From WHSV01 sp050694055 (GTDB lineage: Bacteria; Actinomycetota; CADDZG01; WHSQ01): a stretch of 52,222 nt of DNA. Below the pieces are notes generated by a model, which worked only from the letters and a program-made list of their open reading frames with translations, did not search any database and was not told the DNA's origin. The stretch covers positions 1-52,222 of the forward strand of contig JBOGWX010000080.1 in assembly GCA_050694055.1 (NCBI GenBank), given 5' to 3'. Shown here piece after piece: positions 24,082 to 33,131 of the stretch (within the stretch, counting starts at the first letter, position 1; each line of letters starts with the position of its first letter). Position numbers and translations under genes: made by a program.

Positions 24082-24845
24082 CAGCGCGGCCCCCCTGCGG
24101 GGTGCGAGAAGCGTGGACGTTCCTCCACCGAATGCGGGTGGTGATGGACGTGGCTGTCATGCAGCTCGTGTACCGGTTCGCCGTCGTACGTCACCTCGCC
24201 CTGGGTGAGGACGACCGCGCGCGTTACCAGCGGTTCGATGACTCCCAGAGCGTGCGCGACGAGCAAGATGCTGCGTCCGTCTCGATTGAGAGCGCCGAGT
24301 GTCGCGGCGAAGCTCTCCTGGTGTTCCAGATCGACCCCGGAGACCGGCTCGTCGAGCACCAGGACGTCGGGCTTGCCGGCCAGAGCGCGCGCGATCAGGA
24401 CACGCTGTTGCTGGCCTCCGGACAGGGTCTCGACGGGCTTGCGGTGCAGGTCGACCATGTCGACCCGCTCGAGCGCATCCATCGCCGCGCGGGCGTCGGC
24501 TCTGCGGTGCGGCCCCCACCTACGCGTGCGGGCGAGCCGGCCTGCGAGCACCACCTCGAAGGCGCTGGCCGGCACGCCGGATGCAGCGGTCGCCCGCTGG
24601 GGCACGTAGCCGATGCGACCCCAGTCGCGAAATCTAAAACCGGGGGTTCCGAATACCTCCAGCCGACCTTTGCTGAGAGGGACGAGGCCCAGGAGCGTCT
24701 TCACGAGGGTCGTCTTCCCGGATCCGTTCGCACCGAGGAGCACCACGAACTCCGCGGGGTCGAGATGGAAGTGAACCGCGTTCAGAGCCACCGTCGATCC
24801 GAAGGTGACTCGCCCGGCAGAGAGGTGAAAGTGCGGCGTGATCAC
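24081..24845 (-). CDS. znuC: Zinc ABC transporter ATP-binding protein ZnuC
   Basis: A 254-aa ABC ATPase. Walker A GANGSGKTT is near residues 38-46, signature LSGGQQQR near 142-149, and Walker B VLVLDEPVSG about 20 residues later, with AHALG holding the switch histidine. The C-terminus is unusually rich in His (HELHDSHVHHHPHS), which could sense or buffer zinc. GTG start at 24845, 10 bases after the znuA stop. Confidence 0.93.
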   Translation of the reverse strand: MITPHFHLSAGRVTFGSTVALNAVHFHLDPAEFVVLLGANGSGKTTLVKTLLGLVPLSKGRLEVFGTPGFRFRDWGRIGYVPQRATAASGVPASAFEVVLAGRLARTRRWGPHRRADARAAMDALERVDMVDLHRKPVETLSGGQQQRVLIARALAGKPDVLVLDEPVSGVDLEHQESFAATLGALNRDGRSILLVAHALGVIEPLVTRAVVLTQGEVTYDGEPVHELHDSHVHHHPHSVEERPRFSHPAGGPR

Positions 24846-24855
24846 GAGGCTCCAT

Positions 24856-25794
24856 TCAACCGCAGTCGAGAGCCGCGGAGATCGCTCCGAGATTGGTGCG
24901 CATCACGTCGAAGTAGTCGGAGCCATCGTCGGGCGGGAACTCGAGCGGGTCGAGCACTTCCGTTACGGCACCGACCTCGTCGGCGATCACCCGGGCGATG
25001 TCGGGCGACACCTGCTCTTCGAAGAAGATCGTGGTCACTCCGTGTTCCTCGGCGTACGCGGCGACCTCGGCAAGGCGCCCCGGGGACGGCTCGGCCTCGG
25101 GATCGAGGGCCGAGACGCCGATCTGCTCCAGCCCGTAGCGATCGGTCAGATAACCGAAGGCCTCGTGACTCACGACCAGCTCGTCTCGCTCGCAGTTCTC
25201 GAGCACCGAGCGGTACTCCCGGTCGAGCTCATGGAGGCGCGCGGTCAGTGTCTCGGCATGGTCTCGGTAGGAGGCGGCGTGGTCCGGATCGATCTCGGCC
25301 ATTTCCGCCGCAACCGAATCACCGATCGCGGCCAGCCGGGTGGGATCGAGCCACACGTGGGGGTCTCCCGTCTCCTCTCCGGGTCCGTCGTCGTGGTCCT
25401 CGTCTTCGGCGTGCTCCTCTTCGTTCGAGTGATCCTCCTCGAGCAGGGCGTCCTGGCTCTCGAGTGCGTCGAGCACCTGCGTGTCGGCGAGCTCGCCGAC
25501 GACGTCCTCCACGGCGGGTTGGAAGCCCTCGCCGACGTAGACGACGAGCTCCGCCTGACCCATCGCTCGCACCTGGCCGGGCGCGAGCTCGAGGTCGTGG
25601 GGCTCGACGCCCGGCGGCGACAGATTGGTGACCTGCGCGTCGTCCCCGGCGATCTCGCCGGCTACGAACTCGAGCGGATAGAAGGCGGCCACCACCCGCG
25701 GTTCACCGCCGGATCCCGCGCCCGCGCGGTCATCGGCGCACCCGGTCGCCGCCAGCAGGGCGGTTGCCCCGAGCGTCATGAGAAGTCGATGCAT
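24856..25794 (-). CDS. znuA: Zinc-binding lipoprotein ZnuA
   Basis: Solute-binding lipoprotein of 312 aa for zinc uptake. Signal peptide with lipobox LAATGC, Cys19. The cluster A-I fold shows the metal ligands in order: VEPHDLELAPGQ, then DPHVWLDP, VSHEAFGYL and FFEEQVSPD. Between the first and second there is a Glu/Asp/His-rich loop (EEDHSNEEEHAEDEDHDD), typical of zinc rather than manganese binding proteins. It is the first gene of the znuACB-zur run. A Zur-type palindrome lies 20 bases upstream of the ATG. Confidence 0.94.
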   Translation of the reverse strand: MHRLLMTLGATALLAATGCADDRAGAGSGGEPRVVAAFYPLEFVAGEIAGDDAQVTNLSPPGVEPHDLELAPGQVRAMGQAELVVYVGEGFQPAVEDVVGELADTQVLDALESQDALLEEDHSNEEEHAEDEDHDDGPGEETGDPHVWLDPTRLAAIGDSVAAEMAEIDPDHAASYRDHAETLTARLHELDREYRSVLENCERDELVVSHEAFGYLTDRYGLEQIGVSALDPEAEPSPGRLAEVAAYAEEHGVTTIFFEEQVSPDIARVIADEVGAVTEVLDPLEFPPDDGSDYFDVMRTNLGAISAALDCG

Positions 25795-25813
25795 GCCCCC
25801 AGGCTAGGCATTA

Positions 25814-25830
25814 TTGAAAACGATTGTCAA
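25814..25830 (-). promoter_or_regulatory. Zur/Fur-type operator upstream of znuA
   Basis: TTGAAAACGATTGTCAA is an imperfect 17-bp palindrome with outer TTGA/TCAA arms and an AT-rich centre, matching the shape of bacterial Zur and Fur boxes (TGAAAA-type half-sites). It lies 20 bases upstream of znuA, and zur is the last gene of that operon, so zinc-dependent autoregulation is likely. Confidence 0.75.
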
Positions 25831-25883
25831 GTTCGTTACGGAGAGGGAGCCGCTCTCTGCGTCGAACGGTCTCGCTCGAGCGT

Positions 25884-27638
25884 TTACGGCCCCGGCTCGA
25901 AGAGCTCGCCGGGGTCGTCCGGCGCATTCACGATCGGGAGGACCAGCTTGGACTTGCCCCGCTCCCAGTGGACGCGGAAGAGAGCGCACTCGGAGGCCAC
26001 TTCCTCGCACCCCGGATACGGTTTGGGCACGATCCACTCGAGCAGCTCGGTCTGAACCTGAAGACCGATGCGATGGCCCTCCCTGAAGGTGTAGTCGGTG
26101 GGCTTCTCGACCACGGTCATGGCGAAGGGCTCGCCCGGCTCCAGGTCCTGGGTCGTCCCGAGCCCCTTGCGATAACGCGAGTCCAGGAAGCCGCGGGTGA
26201 CCGAAACGAACGGCGCCGTACCCTCCGGGCCGATATCGACCACCGTGGGAGTCACCGTGACCCAGCGGCGCAGCACGCTGGAGAAGAGCTTGACCTCGAT
26301 GTTCCCGTACACCCGCGCGTCTCTGGCGAGGATCGGGCTCTCGAACGAGAACCAGGTCAGGTTGGCCTGGCGCTGCTTGTTGGCGCCCGACTCGGTGTTG
26401 GTGCCGAGCGAGGCGAACTGCGCCTGGGGTGCCGCCGCACCCGCGGACGGTCGCGACGGCAGCAGCGTCCAGGGATAGGCACTCGACGAGTGCTGGGGAA
26501 AGAGGTTCACCGGCGACGCGTTCGGTGCAGGGCCCGAGAGGAACTCCCCGCCGCCGGAGGAGTCGGCGGTCTGAGTAGTCACGGGCGGCAGCGTGCTGGT
26601 GCCGTTGTCGGCGCCCTTGAGGTAGTGGTCGAGCCATTCGGCCATTACCCGATCGAAGTCACCACCGGGACTCTGATGGCCTCGCCAGCGACTGCCGAAG
26701 TAGAGATGGGTGTCCTGGTTGCCGGTGTTGACCAGTGCCCGATAGAGGTTGTAACCACCCTCCTGCTTTACGTTCCAGTCGCCCCAGTTCCCTCCGATGA
26801 GCACGGGCAGGTCCATCTTCTTGGCGTGGCGGATGTAGTCGCGTTCGAGCCAGAACGCGTCGTAGTCGGGCGTGTCGAAATCGTAGCCATGTGACGTGTG
26901 CTCGAGCTCGTCGCAAGGTCTGGTGGACGACTCGACCCGTTCGACCCACTCGTCGTTGGTGACGTCGAGCGGCGGTGGAACCGCGAACCCGAAGTCGAAG
27001 GCGGCAGGAGTATCGAAGCCCTCTTCGGCCACGCCTCCGGGACCGCGGTTACCGGCGAACTCATTGGTGTACAGGTAACGGATACCGCCCGAGTAGGCGT
27101 ATTCGTACCAGCGCGAGATGGCCACCTGCGGAATGATCGTCGTCAGGTGTGGGGGGGCCTGTGTTGCCGCCGCGATGGCGGTGGTGCCGTCGTAGCTCCC
27201 ACCCTCCATGGCGATCTTCTTCGTGGACCATTCCTGCTTCGCGATCCACTCCACGATGTCGTAGCCGGTCTGCTTCTCGCGCTTGCCGCCGTAGTCGTAG
27301 CAGCCGCCCGAGTTTCCGGTCCCGACGACGTCGGCGTACATGCGCGTGTAGCCCTGGGGAACGAGCGTGCCGGCGTCACCGTTGCGTCCGAGGACCGAGT
27401 ACGGGGAGTAGGTCAGAACCGTGGGGCTCTCGACGATCTCGCCCGCGGAGGTGGGGTGCACCGCTTCGGCGTAGATGTGACCGTGGCGCGTGTCGATGAT
27501 GTATTCGACGGTCGTGGATCCGTCGATCTCCGCACCGGAAGGCGCGATCGAGGTCGCCGCGGCGACCGGGACCAATTGCATCAGTCCACCGATAAGTCCC
27601 GCGCTCAGGGCTATGGCTAGGCCCCCACGACGTCGCAT
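25884..27638 (-). CDS. Secreted CocE/NonD-family serine hydrolase (X-Pro dipeptidyl-peptidase-like)
   Basis: A 584-aa exported hydrolase. Signal peptide at residues 1-28 (basic MRRRGG, hydrophobic core, VPVAAAT). The alpha/beta-hydrolase domain has ADVVGTGNSGGCYDY (oxyanion region) and the nucleophile elbow EGGSYDG with Ser148. A C-terminal jelly-roll domain follows (FESPILARDARVYGNIEVKL), the X-Pro peptidase C-domain. Family members hydrolyse cocaine esters, antibiotics or Xaa-Pro peptides; the substrate here is unknown. The ATG at 27638 is preferred because it starts the signal peptide; an upstream start at 27692 would add 18 residues. Divergent from the MFS gene. Confidence 0.85.
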   Translation of the reverse strand: MRRRGGLAIALSAGLIGGLMQLVPVAAATSIAPSGAEIDGSTTVEYIIDTRHGHIYAEAVHPTSAGEIVESPTVLTYSPYSVLGRNGDAGTLVPQGYTRMYADVVGTGNSGGCYDYGGKREKQTGYDIVEWIAKQEWSTKKIAMEGGSYDGTTAIAAATQAPPHLTTIIPQVAISRWYEYAYSGGIRYLYTNEFAGNRGPGGVAEEGFDTPAAFDFGFAVPPPLDVTNDEWVERVESSTRPCDELEHTSHGYDFDTPDYDAFWLERDYIRHAKKMDLPVLIGGNWGDWNVKQEGGYNLYRALVNTGNQDTHLYFGSRWRGHQSPGGDFDRVMAEWLDHYLKGADNGTSTLPPVTTQTADSSGGGEFLSGPAPNASPVNLFPQHSSSAYPWTLLPSRPSAGAAAPQAQFASLGTNTESGANKQRQANLTWFSFESPILARDARVYGNIEVKLFSSVLRRWVTVTPTVVDIGPEGTAPFVSVTRGFLDSRYRKGLGTTQDLEPGEPFAMTVVEKPTDYTFREGHRIGLQVQTELLEWIVPKPYPGCEEVASECALFRVHWERGKSKLVLPIVNAPDDPGELFEPGP

Positions 27639-27777
27639 TCGAACTGCCCCTTTCGTTGGTGCCGTCCCCCGGCGAATTGGCGAGTTTGTCAATCAGTACC
27701 CACAAGGGGTCAATTCCACCCCGGGCCAGGGGTTCCTGCCCCCGCCGGTACTGGACTGTGGCTCTACGCTGCAATCC

Positions 27778-29046
27778 ATGTCCGAGCGCCACCGTTCTCG
27801 CGAAGAGGAGCCGCTGCTGCGGATCGCCGCCCGGCGTGCGGTTCGCAAGGCGCGCAAGGAGGCGGCCACCCCGGAGTTCGGCAGGTTTCTCACCTTCCAG
27901 GCGACGGGGGCTGCGGGTGACGCGCTGCTTGCGCTGGCACTGGCAGGCTCGTTGTTCTTCTCGGTTCCCGAGGCGACCGCGCGCGGTCGCATTGCGGTCT
28001 ACCTGGCCGTCACGGTCGCTCCTCTCGCCGTGGTGGCGCCGTTTCTGTCCCGTTTCCTCGACCGTCACCACGGTGGTCTTCGACTGGCCATGGTGGCGGC
28101 CGCGTTGGGCCGGGGATCGCTGGCCTGGCTGCTGGCCACGCGCACGGACAGCCTCTATCTCTTCCCTATCGCTTTCGCCGTGCTGGTGCTGTCGCGCTCC
28201 GCGCTCGTGGTCAAGGGAGCGATGCTCCCCGAACTGGCGCCGAACGACCGTCCGCTGGTCAAGGCCAACTCCTCCATCGCCAAGGTGAATGCCCTCGCCG
28301 GCATCGTTGCGGTGGCTGTGGGCCTGCTGTTGTTGCAGTTCGTGTCGACGAGGGCCGAGTTGCTCTTCGCGGCGACCATCTACTTCCTGGGCGTGCTGCC
28401 GGCCCTCATGCTGCCCCGCAGGCGCGGACGACGGGCCGCCACCGAGCGTCTCGAGGCGCAGCTCTTCGCCCGCTCCGTGAGCATTCGCCAGGCGACCTTC
28501 GCCGCAGGCGGCATGCGATTGCTCGGCGGCTTTCTGGTCCTCCATCTCGCCTTTGCTCTGCGCCGGGAAGACCTCGGATCGCTCGGTCTCGGACTGCTCG
28601 TCGGCGCGGCCGCGGGCGGCTCGCTGGGGGGGTCGCTGCTCGCACCCGTCTTGAAGCGCAAGCTTCGTGAGGAAGGAATGATCGCTTTGGCTTTGGTTCT
28701 GGCGGGTGTGGTGGCCGTGATCGTGGGACGCAACTTCTCCGTCGTGTCGGCCGCCATCCTGGTGGCGGTCTTCGGCCTCGCGTATGGGAGCGCCAAGGTC
28801 GCGTTCGACTCAATCGTTCAGCGCGAGACACCGCTTGCCGCACGCGGATGGGCCTTTGCGCGACTGGAGTCGGTTCTGCAGCTCGCATGGGTCCTGGGGG
28901 CGCTCGTGCCGCTGGGTCCTCCCATTCCCTCGGGCACCGGAGCGGTCGTGGCGGGAGTCATCGCCAATCTCATCGCGCTGGTGTACGTGCTCGGACGCAG
29001 GAGGGTGGCTGACCAAGGCGGTGGACAGTTTCGTCCCGAGCACTAA
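27778..29046 (+). CDS. Major facilitator superfamily transporter
   Basis: A 422-aa membrane protein with about 12 hydrophobic segments, first one near residues 44-62 (GAAGDALLALALAGSLFF). The basic N-terminus (RIAARRAVRKARKEAATPEF) is cytoplasmic. RSALVVKGAMLPELAPNDRPLVKANSSIAK is a typical mid-protein loop of drug/proton MFS exporters, as is FARLESVLQLAWVLGALVPLG late on. Substrate is not predictable. The start at ATG 27778 avoids overlap with the divergent secreted hydrolase; earlier in-frame codons overlap that gene. Confidence 0.85.
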   Translation: MSERHRSREEEPLLRIAARRAVRKARKEAATPEFGRFLTFQATGAAGDALLALALAGSLFFSVPEATARGRIAVYLAVTVAPLAVVAPFLSRFLDRHHGGLRLAMVAAALGRGSLAWLLATRTDSLYLFPIAFAVLVLSRSALVVKGAMLPELAPNDRPLVKANSSIAKVNALAGIVAVAVGLLLLQFVSTRAELLFAATIYFLGVLPALMLPRRRGRRAATERLEAQLFARSVSIRQATFAAGGMRLLGGFLVLHLAFALRREDLGSLGLGLLVGAAAGGSLGGSLLAPVLKRKLREEGMIALALVLAGVVAVIVGRNFSVVSAAILVAVFGLAYGSAKVAFDSIVQRETPLAARGWAFARLESVLQLAWVLGALVPLGPPIPSGTGAVVAGVIANLIALVYVLGRRRVADQGGGQFRPEH

Positions 29047-29117
29047 CATCAAGGCGGGCAACCGAGCGTGTAGAGCGAGAAACAGGGTTCTCGCACAGGG
29101 GGCAGGGGGGTACAGAC

Positions 29118-30302
29118 GTGGACATCGTTTTCAACGGGAGCGAGCGACCAACCGTCGGGGTTGAGATCGAGGTCCAAGTCGTCGACGAGGCGGGAGCTCT
29201 CGCCACGGACACGGCCGCGACCAAGATCCTTGCCGACCTGCACGGCGAAGCGGGCTTCAAACACGAACTGCTCGAGTGCACCATCGAGGTAATCACCGAC
29301 GTGTGTCCCACGGTGGAAGCGGCGCGCCGCGAGCTCCAGGGGAAGCTGGAACAACTGTTCGAGGTCGCGGACAACTACGGCTACCGAATCATTTCTTCGG
29401 GCACGCATCCCTTCTCCGCGTGGGTCGATCAGACGGTGTCACCCGACCCTCGCTACCACCGTCTCATCGAGGACTGCCAGTGGACGGCGCGCCGCTTGCT
29501 GATCTTCGGCGTGCACACTCACGTGGGCCTGCGCACGGGCGAGGAGGCGATAGCCGTGGGCAACAGCATTGCCACCTTCATCCCTCACTTCCTGGCGTTA
29601 TCGACGTCGAGTCCCTTCTGGCAGGGGCGCGATTCGGGGCTTTCCTCGATACGCAGCAAGATCTTCGAGTCGCTTCCGACGGCGGGCCTGCCGTACCAGA
29701 TGGCGAACTGGGGCCAGTTCCAGCGGTTCATGCGAACACTCATCGGCGCGGGAACGATTCGCAGCATCCGTGAGGTCTGGTGGGACATTCGTCCACATCC
29801 GGGATTCGGAACCCTCGAGCTCCGGATCTGCGACGGAATCAGCTCCCTCCAGGAGATCGCCTCGGTCACCGCCCTTTCCCAGTGTCTGGTGGTGTGGTTG
29901 GCCGAGCGCTACAACTCCGGGCTCGACATGTTCGAGCATCAGGCGTGGACCATTAGAGAGAACAAATGGCGCGCTGCTCGTCACGGACTCGAGGCCGAGA
30001 TCATTCGCGACGAAGAGGGCAACGTGATGTCGCTCCGCCGCTCGATAAGCGACCTGGTCGACCGGCTTACTCCCACGGCCGAACGCCTCGGGTGCTCGAG
30101 CGAGCTCAAGGGCGTCGATGACATCCTCGAACGAGGGACCTCGTCGACGCGTCAGCGTGAGGTCTACAGAGAGACCGGAGATCTATCCAAAGTGGTCGAT
30201 CATCTCGTAGCCGAGTTGCAGAACGGGAAGCCGAGCGCCCTCGTGGGCGGGGATCTGATCGGTGGTGTGCCCGACTATGGAGACCCTCTGCCCGGTGAGT
30301 AG
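29118..30302 (+). CDS. YbdK-type carboxylate-amine ligase (glutamate-cysteine ligase 2 family)
   Basis: A 394-aa ATP-dependent ligase of the GCS2 family. The N-terminal GVEIEVQVVD carries the metal/ATP-binding glutamates; HELLECTIEVITDVC, SSGTHPFSAW and GVHTHVGLRTG are family motifs, and HPGFGTLELRICDG is the late active-site segment. Relatives join glutamate to cysteine or other amines; in actinobacteria several paralogues serve glutathione-like, ergothioneine or amide-bond pathways. Start is GTG at 29118 with a G-rich ribosome site. A small 7-bp hairpin (29075-29094) precedes it. Convergent with selB. Confidence 0.87.
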   Translation: MDIVFNGSERPTVGVEIEVQVVDEAGALATDTAATKILADLHGEAGFKHELLECTIEVITDVCPTVEAARRELQGKLEQLFEVADNYGYRIISSGTHPFSAWVDQTVSPDPRYHRLIEDCQWTARRLLIFGVHTHVGLRTGEEAIAVGNSIATFIPHFLALSTSSPFWQGRDSGLSSIRSKIFESLPTAGLPYQMANWGQFQRFMRTLIGAGTIRSIREVWWDIRPHPGFGTLELRICDGISSLQEIASVTALSQCLVVWLAERYNSGLDMFEHQAWTIRENKWRAARHGLEAEIIRDEEGNVMSLRRSISDLVDRLTPTAERLGCSSELKGVDDILERGTSSTRQREVYRETGDLSKVVDHLVAELQNGKPSALVGGDLIGGVPDYGDPLPGE

Positions 30303-30322
30303 ACCGTAGCCTGCTGAGTTGA

Positions 30323-32152
30323 TCAGGACCGAGGTCCAAGAATCCTGGTGTCGCCTTGACGCAGGGTTGCGCCCGTCTGGTCGAGCCACTCGCACAGGGG
30401 CACCGCGTACTTGCGCGACGTGCCAAGCAGATCCCTAATCTGCGCGATCGTCAAGGGCCCCTCGTTGGCGATCGTCGTCCGGACACGCGCTCGAGCCTCT
30501 GCGGCCTGTGTCTTGGTCAGGTAGAAGTCCCCGACACGCAACAGCTCACCGGAGTCGACCAGCGCGCGCAGGAGGGCCGGGTCCGTCCCGAGGTCCTTGC
30601 CGAGCGGTGGGCTGAAGCCGGCGGCTTCGATCGTGGATACGACCTTGTCTCTTGCTCTTAGTTGTTCCGGAGACATCCGCACCGCGTGCGAGGGCAGCCG
30701 CAAGAGAGCCCCCTCGGACTCGACGTCTTCGAGTGCGTCGAGGAGTGCGTCGAACGCGCCGGACTGGAGCCCGGTCGCAGCGCGAACGGCCGCGCGAGCC
30801 ATTCCACTCTCCAGCGGCTTGGCGCGGTGGTGCTGGGCCAGTGTCGCTCTGACGCGCGCCGCCAGTTGCTCGAAGTATGCGGCGGAAACGACGAGATCGC
30901 CCAACACAACGGCGCCGTCGGGCACGGTGGAGAGCCCGGCTCGCAGAAGCGCCTCGTGCGTGGTCAGTGACTCCTCCGCTTCGACCAGCGCAATGAGGGC
31001 ATCGTGCGCGGACGAGTGGGCGAGATGCCGCAGCAACGCCACCCGACCCTCGTCTGCGCGCTGAGTCCTCGTCGCCAGGGGATCGAGCACCACGCCACCC
31101 CCGAAAGTCAAACTGCGTCCCGCATCGCGCAGGACGAAGCGATCGTCTCGCGTAAGCGGCAGAGGGTCACGCAGGTAGAGCTGAGCGAAGCCGGTCTTCC
31201 CCGCCGGAATGGAGGAGGCTCCGAACAGCTTGATGCGCACGGGGGTCTCTGCCGAACCAACGTAGAGAAGATGTGATCCCTTCTCGACGAGTGCATGGTT
31301 GCTGCCCACCGCCCACTCGGGAAGCACCCGCAGCTCGGCGTCGATGGTTCTCGTCGGACGCCACTCCGACGGCCGGACGACCGCGTCACCTCGCTCGGCC
31401 CCCCCACGATCGAGTCCGACGAGATTGAGGGCGACCCGGTTCGCAGGACCGACCGAACTCAGCTCCTTCTTGTGACTCTGAATCGAACGGATGCGGGCGC
31501 GCCGGCTGCGAGGACTTATCTCGATCTCATGGCCCACCTCGAGTCCTCCGCCTGTGAGCGTGCCGGTAACCACCGTGCCCGCTCCCGAGATGGTAAAGAC
31601 ACGGTCGACCCACAGGCGCGGTCGACGTCGATTCACCGGCGCGGGCGCGTGCGTCACCGCCTCGTCAAGGCGAGCCACCAGTTCGTCCAAACCGTCACCC
31701 GTGACCGACGAGACCGTCACCACCGGAGATCCCGCCAGAGAGGTTCTTTCGAGATGTTCCTCGGTTTCGGCGCGCGCGACCTCCAGCGTGGTCTCGTCCA
31801 CGGTGTCGGCCTTGGTAAGGGCCACGACGCCGGTGGTGACTCCGAGGACCTCGAGAATCGCAAGGTGCTCGGTTGACTGGGGCATCCAGCCCTCGTTTGC
31901 GGCCACCACGAAGAGGACGACGGAGATTCCGCCGGCTCCCGCGAGCATGTTCTTGATGAAGCGCTCGTGTCCCGGCACGTCGATGACACCGACCTCGTGG
32001 CCCGAAGGTAGAGGAAGCCAGGCGAATCCCAGGTCGATGGTCAGACCCCGGCGCTTCTCCTCTGCGAAGCGGTCGGTGTCGATGCCGGTCAGGCGTTGGA
32101 TGAGCGAGGTTTTCCCGTGGTCGACGTGGCCGGCGGTTCCGATGACGTGCAT
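30323..32152 (-). CDS. selB: Selenocysteine-specific elongation factor SelB
   Basis: A 609-aa GTPase that delivers selenocysteinyl-tRNA to UGA codons marked by a SECIS hairpin. G1 is GHVDHGKTS (8-16), switch/G2 in EKRRGLTIDLGFAW, G3 DVPGHERF, G4 TKAD. Domains II and III follow (VFTISGAGTVVTGTL), and the C-terminal 230 residues carry the winged-helix repeats that bind SECIS RNA. RRGLTIDLGFAW is diagnostic of SelB versus EF-Tu. The ATG at 32152 starts the canonical MHVIGTAGHVDHGKT. Upstream coding extension lacks support. Divergent from fdhD, 43 bases apart. Confidence 0.95.
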   Translation of the reverse strand: MHVIGTAGHVDHGKTSLIQRLTGIDTDRFAEEKRRGLTIDLGFAWLPLPSGHEVGVIDVPGHERFIKNMLAGAGGISVVLFVVAANEGWMPQSTEHLAILEVLGVTTGVVALTKADTVDETTLEVARAETEEHLERTSLAGSPVVTVSSVTGDGLDELVARLDEAVTHAPAPVNRRRPRLWVDRVFTISGAGTVVTGTLTGGGLEVGHEIEISPRSRRARIRSIQSHKKELSSVGPANRVALNLVGLDRGGAERGDAVVRPSEWRPTRTIDAELRVLPEWAVGSNHALVEKGSHLLYVGSAETPVRIKLFGASSIPAGKTGFAQLYLRDPLPLTRDDRFVLRDAGRSLTFGGGVVLDPLATRTQRADEGRVALLRHLAHSSAHDALIALVEAEESLTTHEALLRAGLSTVPDGAVVLGDLVVSAAYFEQLAARVRATLAQHHRAKPLESGMARAAVRAATGLQSGAFDALLDALEDVESEGALLRLPSHAVRMSPEQLRARDKVVSTIEAAGFSPPLGKDLGTDPALLRALVDSGELLRVGDFYLTKTQAAEARARVRTTIANEGPLTIAQIRDLLGTSRKYAVPLCEWLDQTGATLRQGDTRILGPRS

Positions 32153-32195
32153 AGGACGATTATCCGTCGGGTCGGGCCCGTGATTTGATGTTCGT

Positions 32196-33086
32196 ATGGC
32201 TCTAGCAGACCCGTTGAAGCCCGACCCCGCCGAGACCAAGCGTGAGCGCATCTATCGCCCCGGCGCATCCCTGAAGACACGCGTGACCACGTACAAGAGC
32301 CGGGAGGCGACGCTCCGTTCCGACGCCGTCGCCACCGAGGAACCTCTCGAGCTCCGTATTCAACGTCCGGACGCTGACTACATCTCGACGGTGACCATGC
32401 GAACTCCGGGTAACGACTTCGAACTGGCAACGGGTTGGTTGCTGGCCGAGGGCGTGGTGTCTGCGCGTGAGGATGTGGTCAAGATGGCGTACTGCGTCGA
32501 TCGAAGCGTCGGCGAGGAGCAGCGGTACAACATCGTCAACGTCCACCTACGACCCGATCGCGCTGCCGATCTTGGTGGCATCGAGAGAAGCTTCGTCACC
32601 ACCAGCGCCTGCGGGGTGTGCGGCAAAGCCGGCATCGACCGGCTTAGCACCAAGGCCGCGCGCCTCGAAGAGGGACCGTCGGTGCATCCCGATGTGCTCT
32701 GCTCGCTGCCCTCGAAGTTGCGTGACTCGCAGGGCATCTTCGAACGAACCGGAGGTTTGCACGCGGCCGGTCTGTTCGACTCGTCCGGCGAATTGCTCGC
32801 CCTTCGAGAGGACGTCGGTCGGCACAACGCTCTCGACAAGCTGCTGGGCTGGGCGCTGCTCCAGGACTTCTTGCCGTTACGAGACCACGCCGTGCTCGTG
32901 AGTGGCAGGGCCAGCTTTGAACTAGCGCAGAAGAGCGTCGTGGCCGGAGTCCCTGTGCTCTGTGCCGTTTCGGCCCCCAGCAGCCTCGCCATCGAGGTCG
33001 CGGAGCAGTTCAACATGACTCTCGTCGGCTTTTTGCGCGACGAACGTTTCAACGTCTACGCAGGACCGCAACGAATCCGCAGTTGA
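32196..33086 (+). CDS. fdhD: Formate dehydrogenase accessory sulfurtransferase FdhD
   Basis: A 296-aa FdhD protein, which passes sulfur to the Mo/W-bis-MGD cofactor of formate dehydrogenase. The catalytic pair Cys139 and Cys142 lies in TSACGVCGKAG; EDVGRHNALDKLLGWAL and SGRASFELAQKSVVAGVPVL are family signatures. The first about 45 residues are a loosely conserved extension. It lies between selB and selA, and formate dehydrogenase is a classic selenoenzyme, so a Sec-containing formate dehydrogenase elsewhere in the genome is likely (inference). Convergent with selA. Confidence 0.95.
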   Translation: MALADPLKPDPAETKRERIYRPGASLKTRVTTYKSREATLRSDAVATEEPLELRIQRPDADYISTVTMRTPGNDFELATGWLLAEGVVSAREDVVKMAYCVDRSVGEEQRYNIVNVHLRPDRAADLGGIERSFVTTSACGVCGKAGIDRLSTKAARLEEGPSVHPDVLCSLPSKLRDSQGIFERTGGLHAAGLFDSSGELLALREDVGRHNALDKLLGWALLQDFLPLRDHAVLVSGRASFELAQKSVVAGVPVLCAVSAPSSLAIEVAEQFNMTLVGFLRDERFNVYAGPQRIRS

Positions 33087-33131
33087 CCGCCCCGAGCTAG
33101 ACGATCGTCGCGTCTCTCGCTGTGGCTCCGC

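Noticed and set aside
23228..24160. Extension of the zur frame by about 300 codons upstream
   Set aside because: That part is another-frame shadow of znuB; the Fur domain begins at the ATG at 23227.
24102..25631. Plus-strand ORF of 509 codons across znuC and znuA
   Set aside because: Shadow opposite two recognised zinc transport genes, Arg/Pro-rich towards its end.
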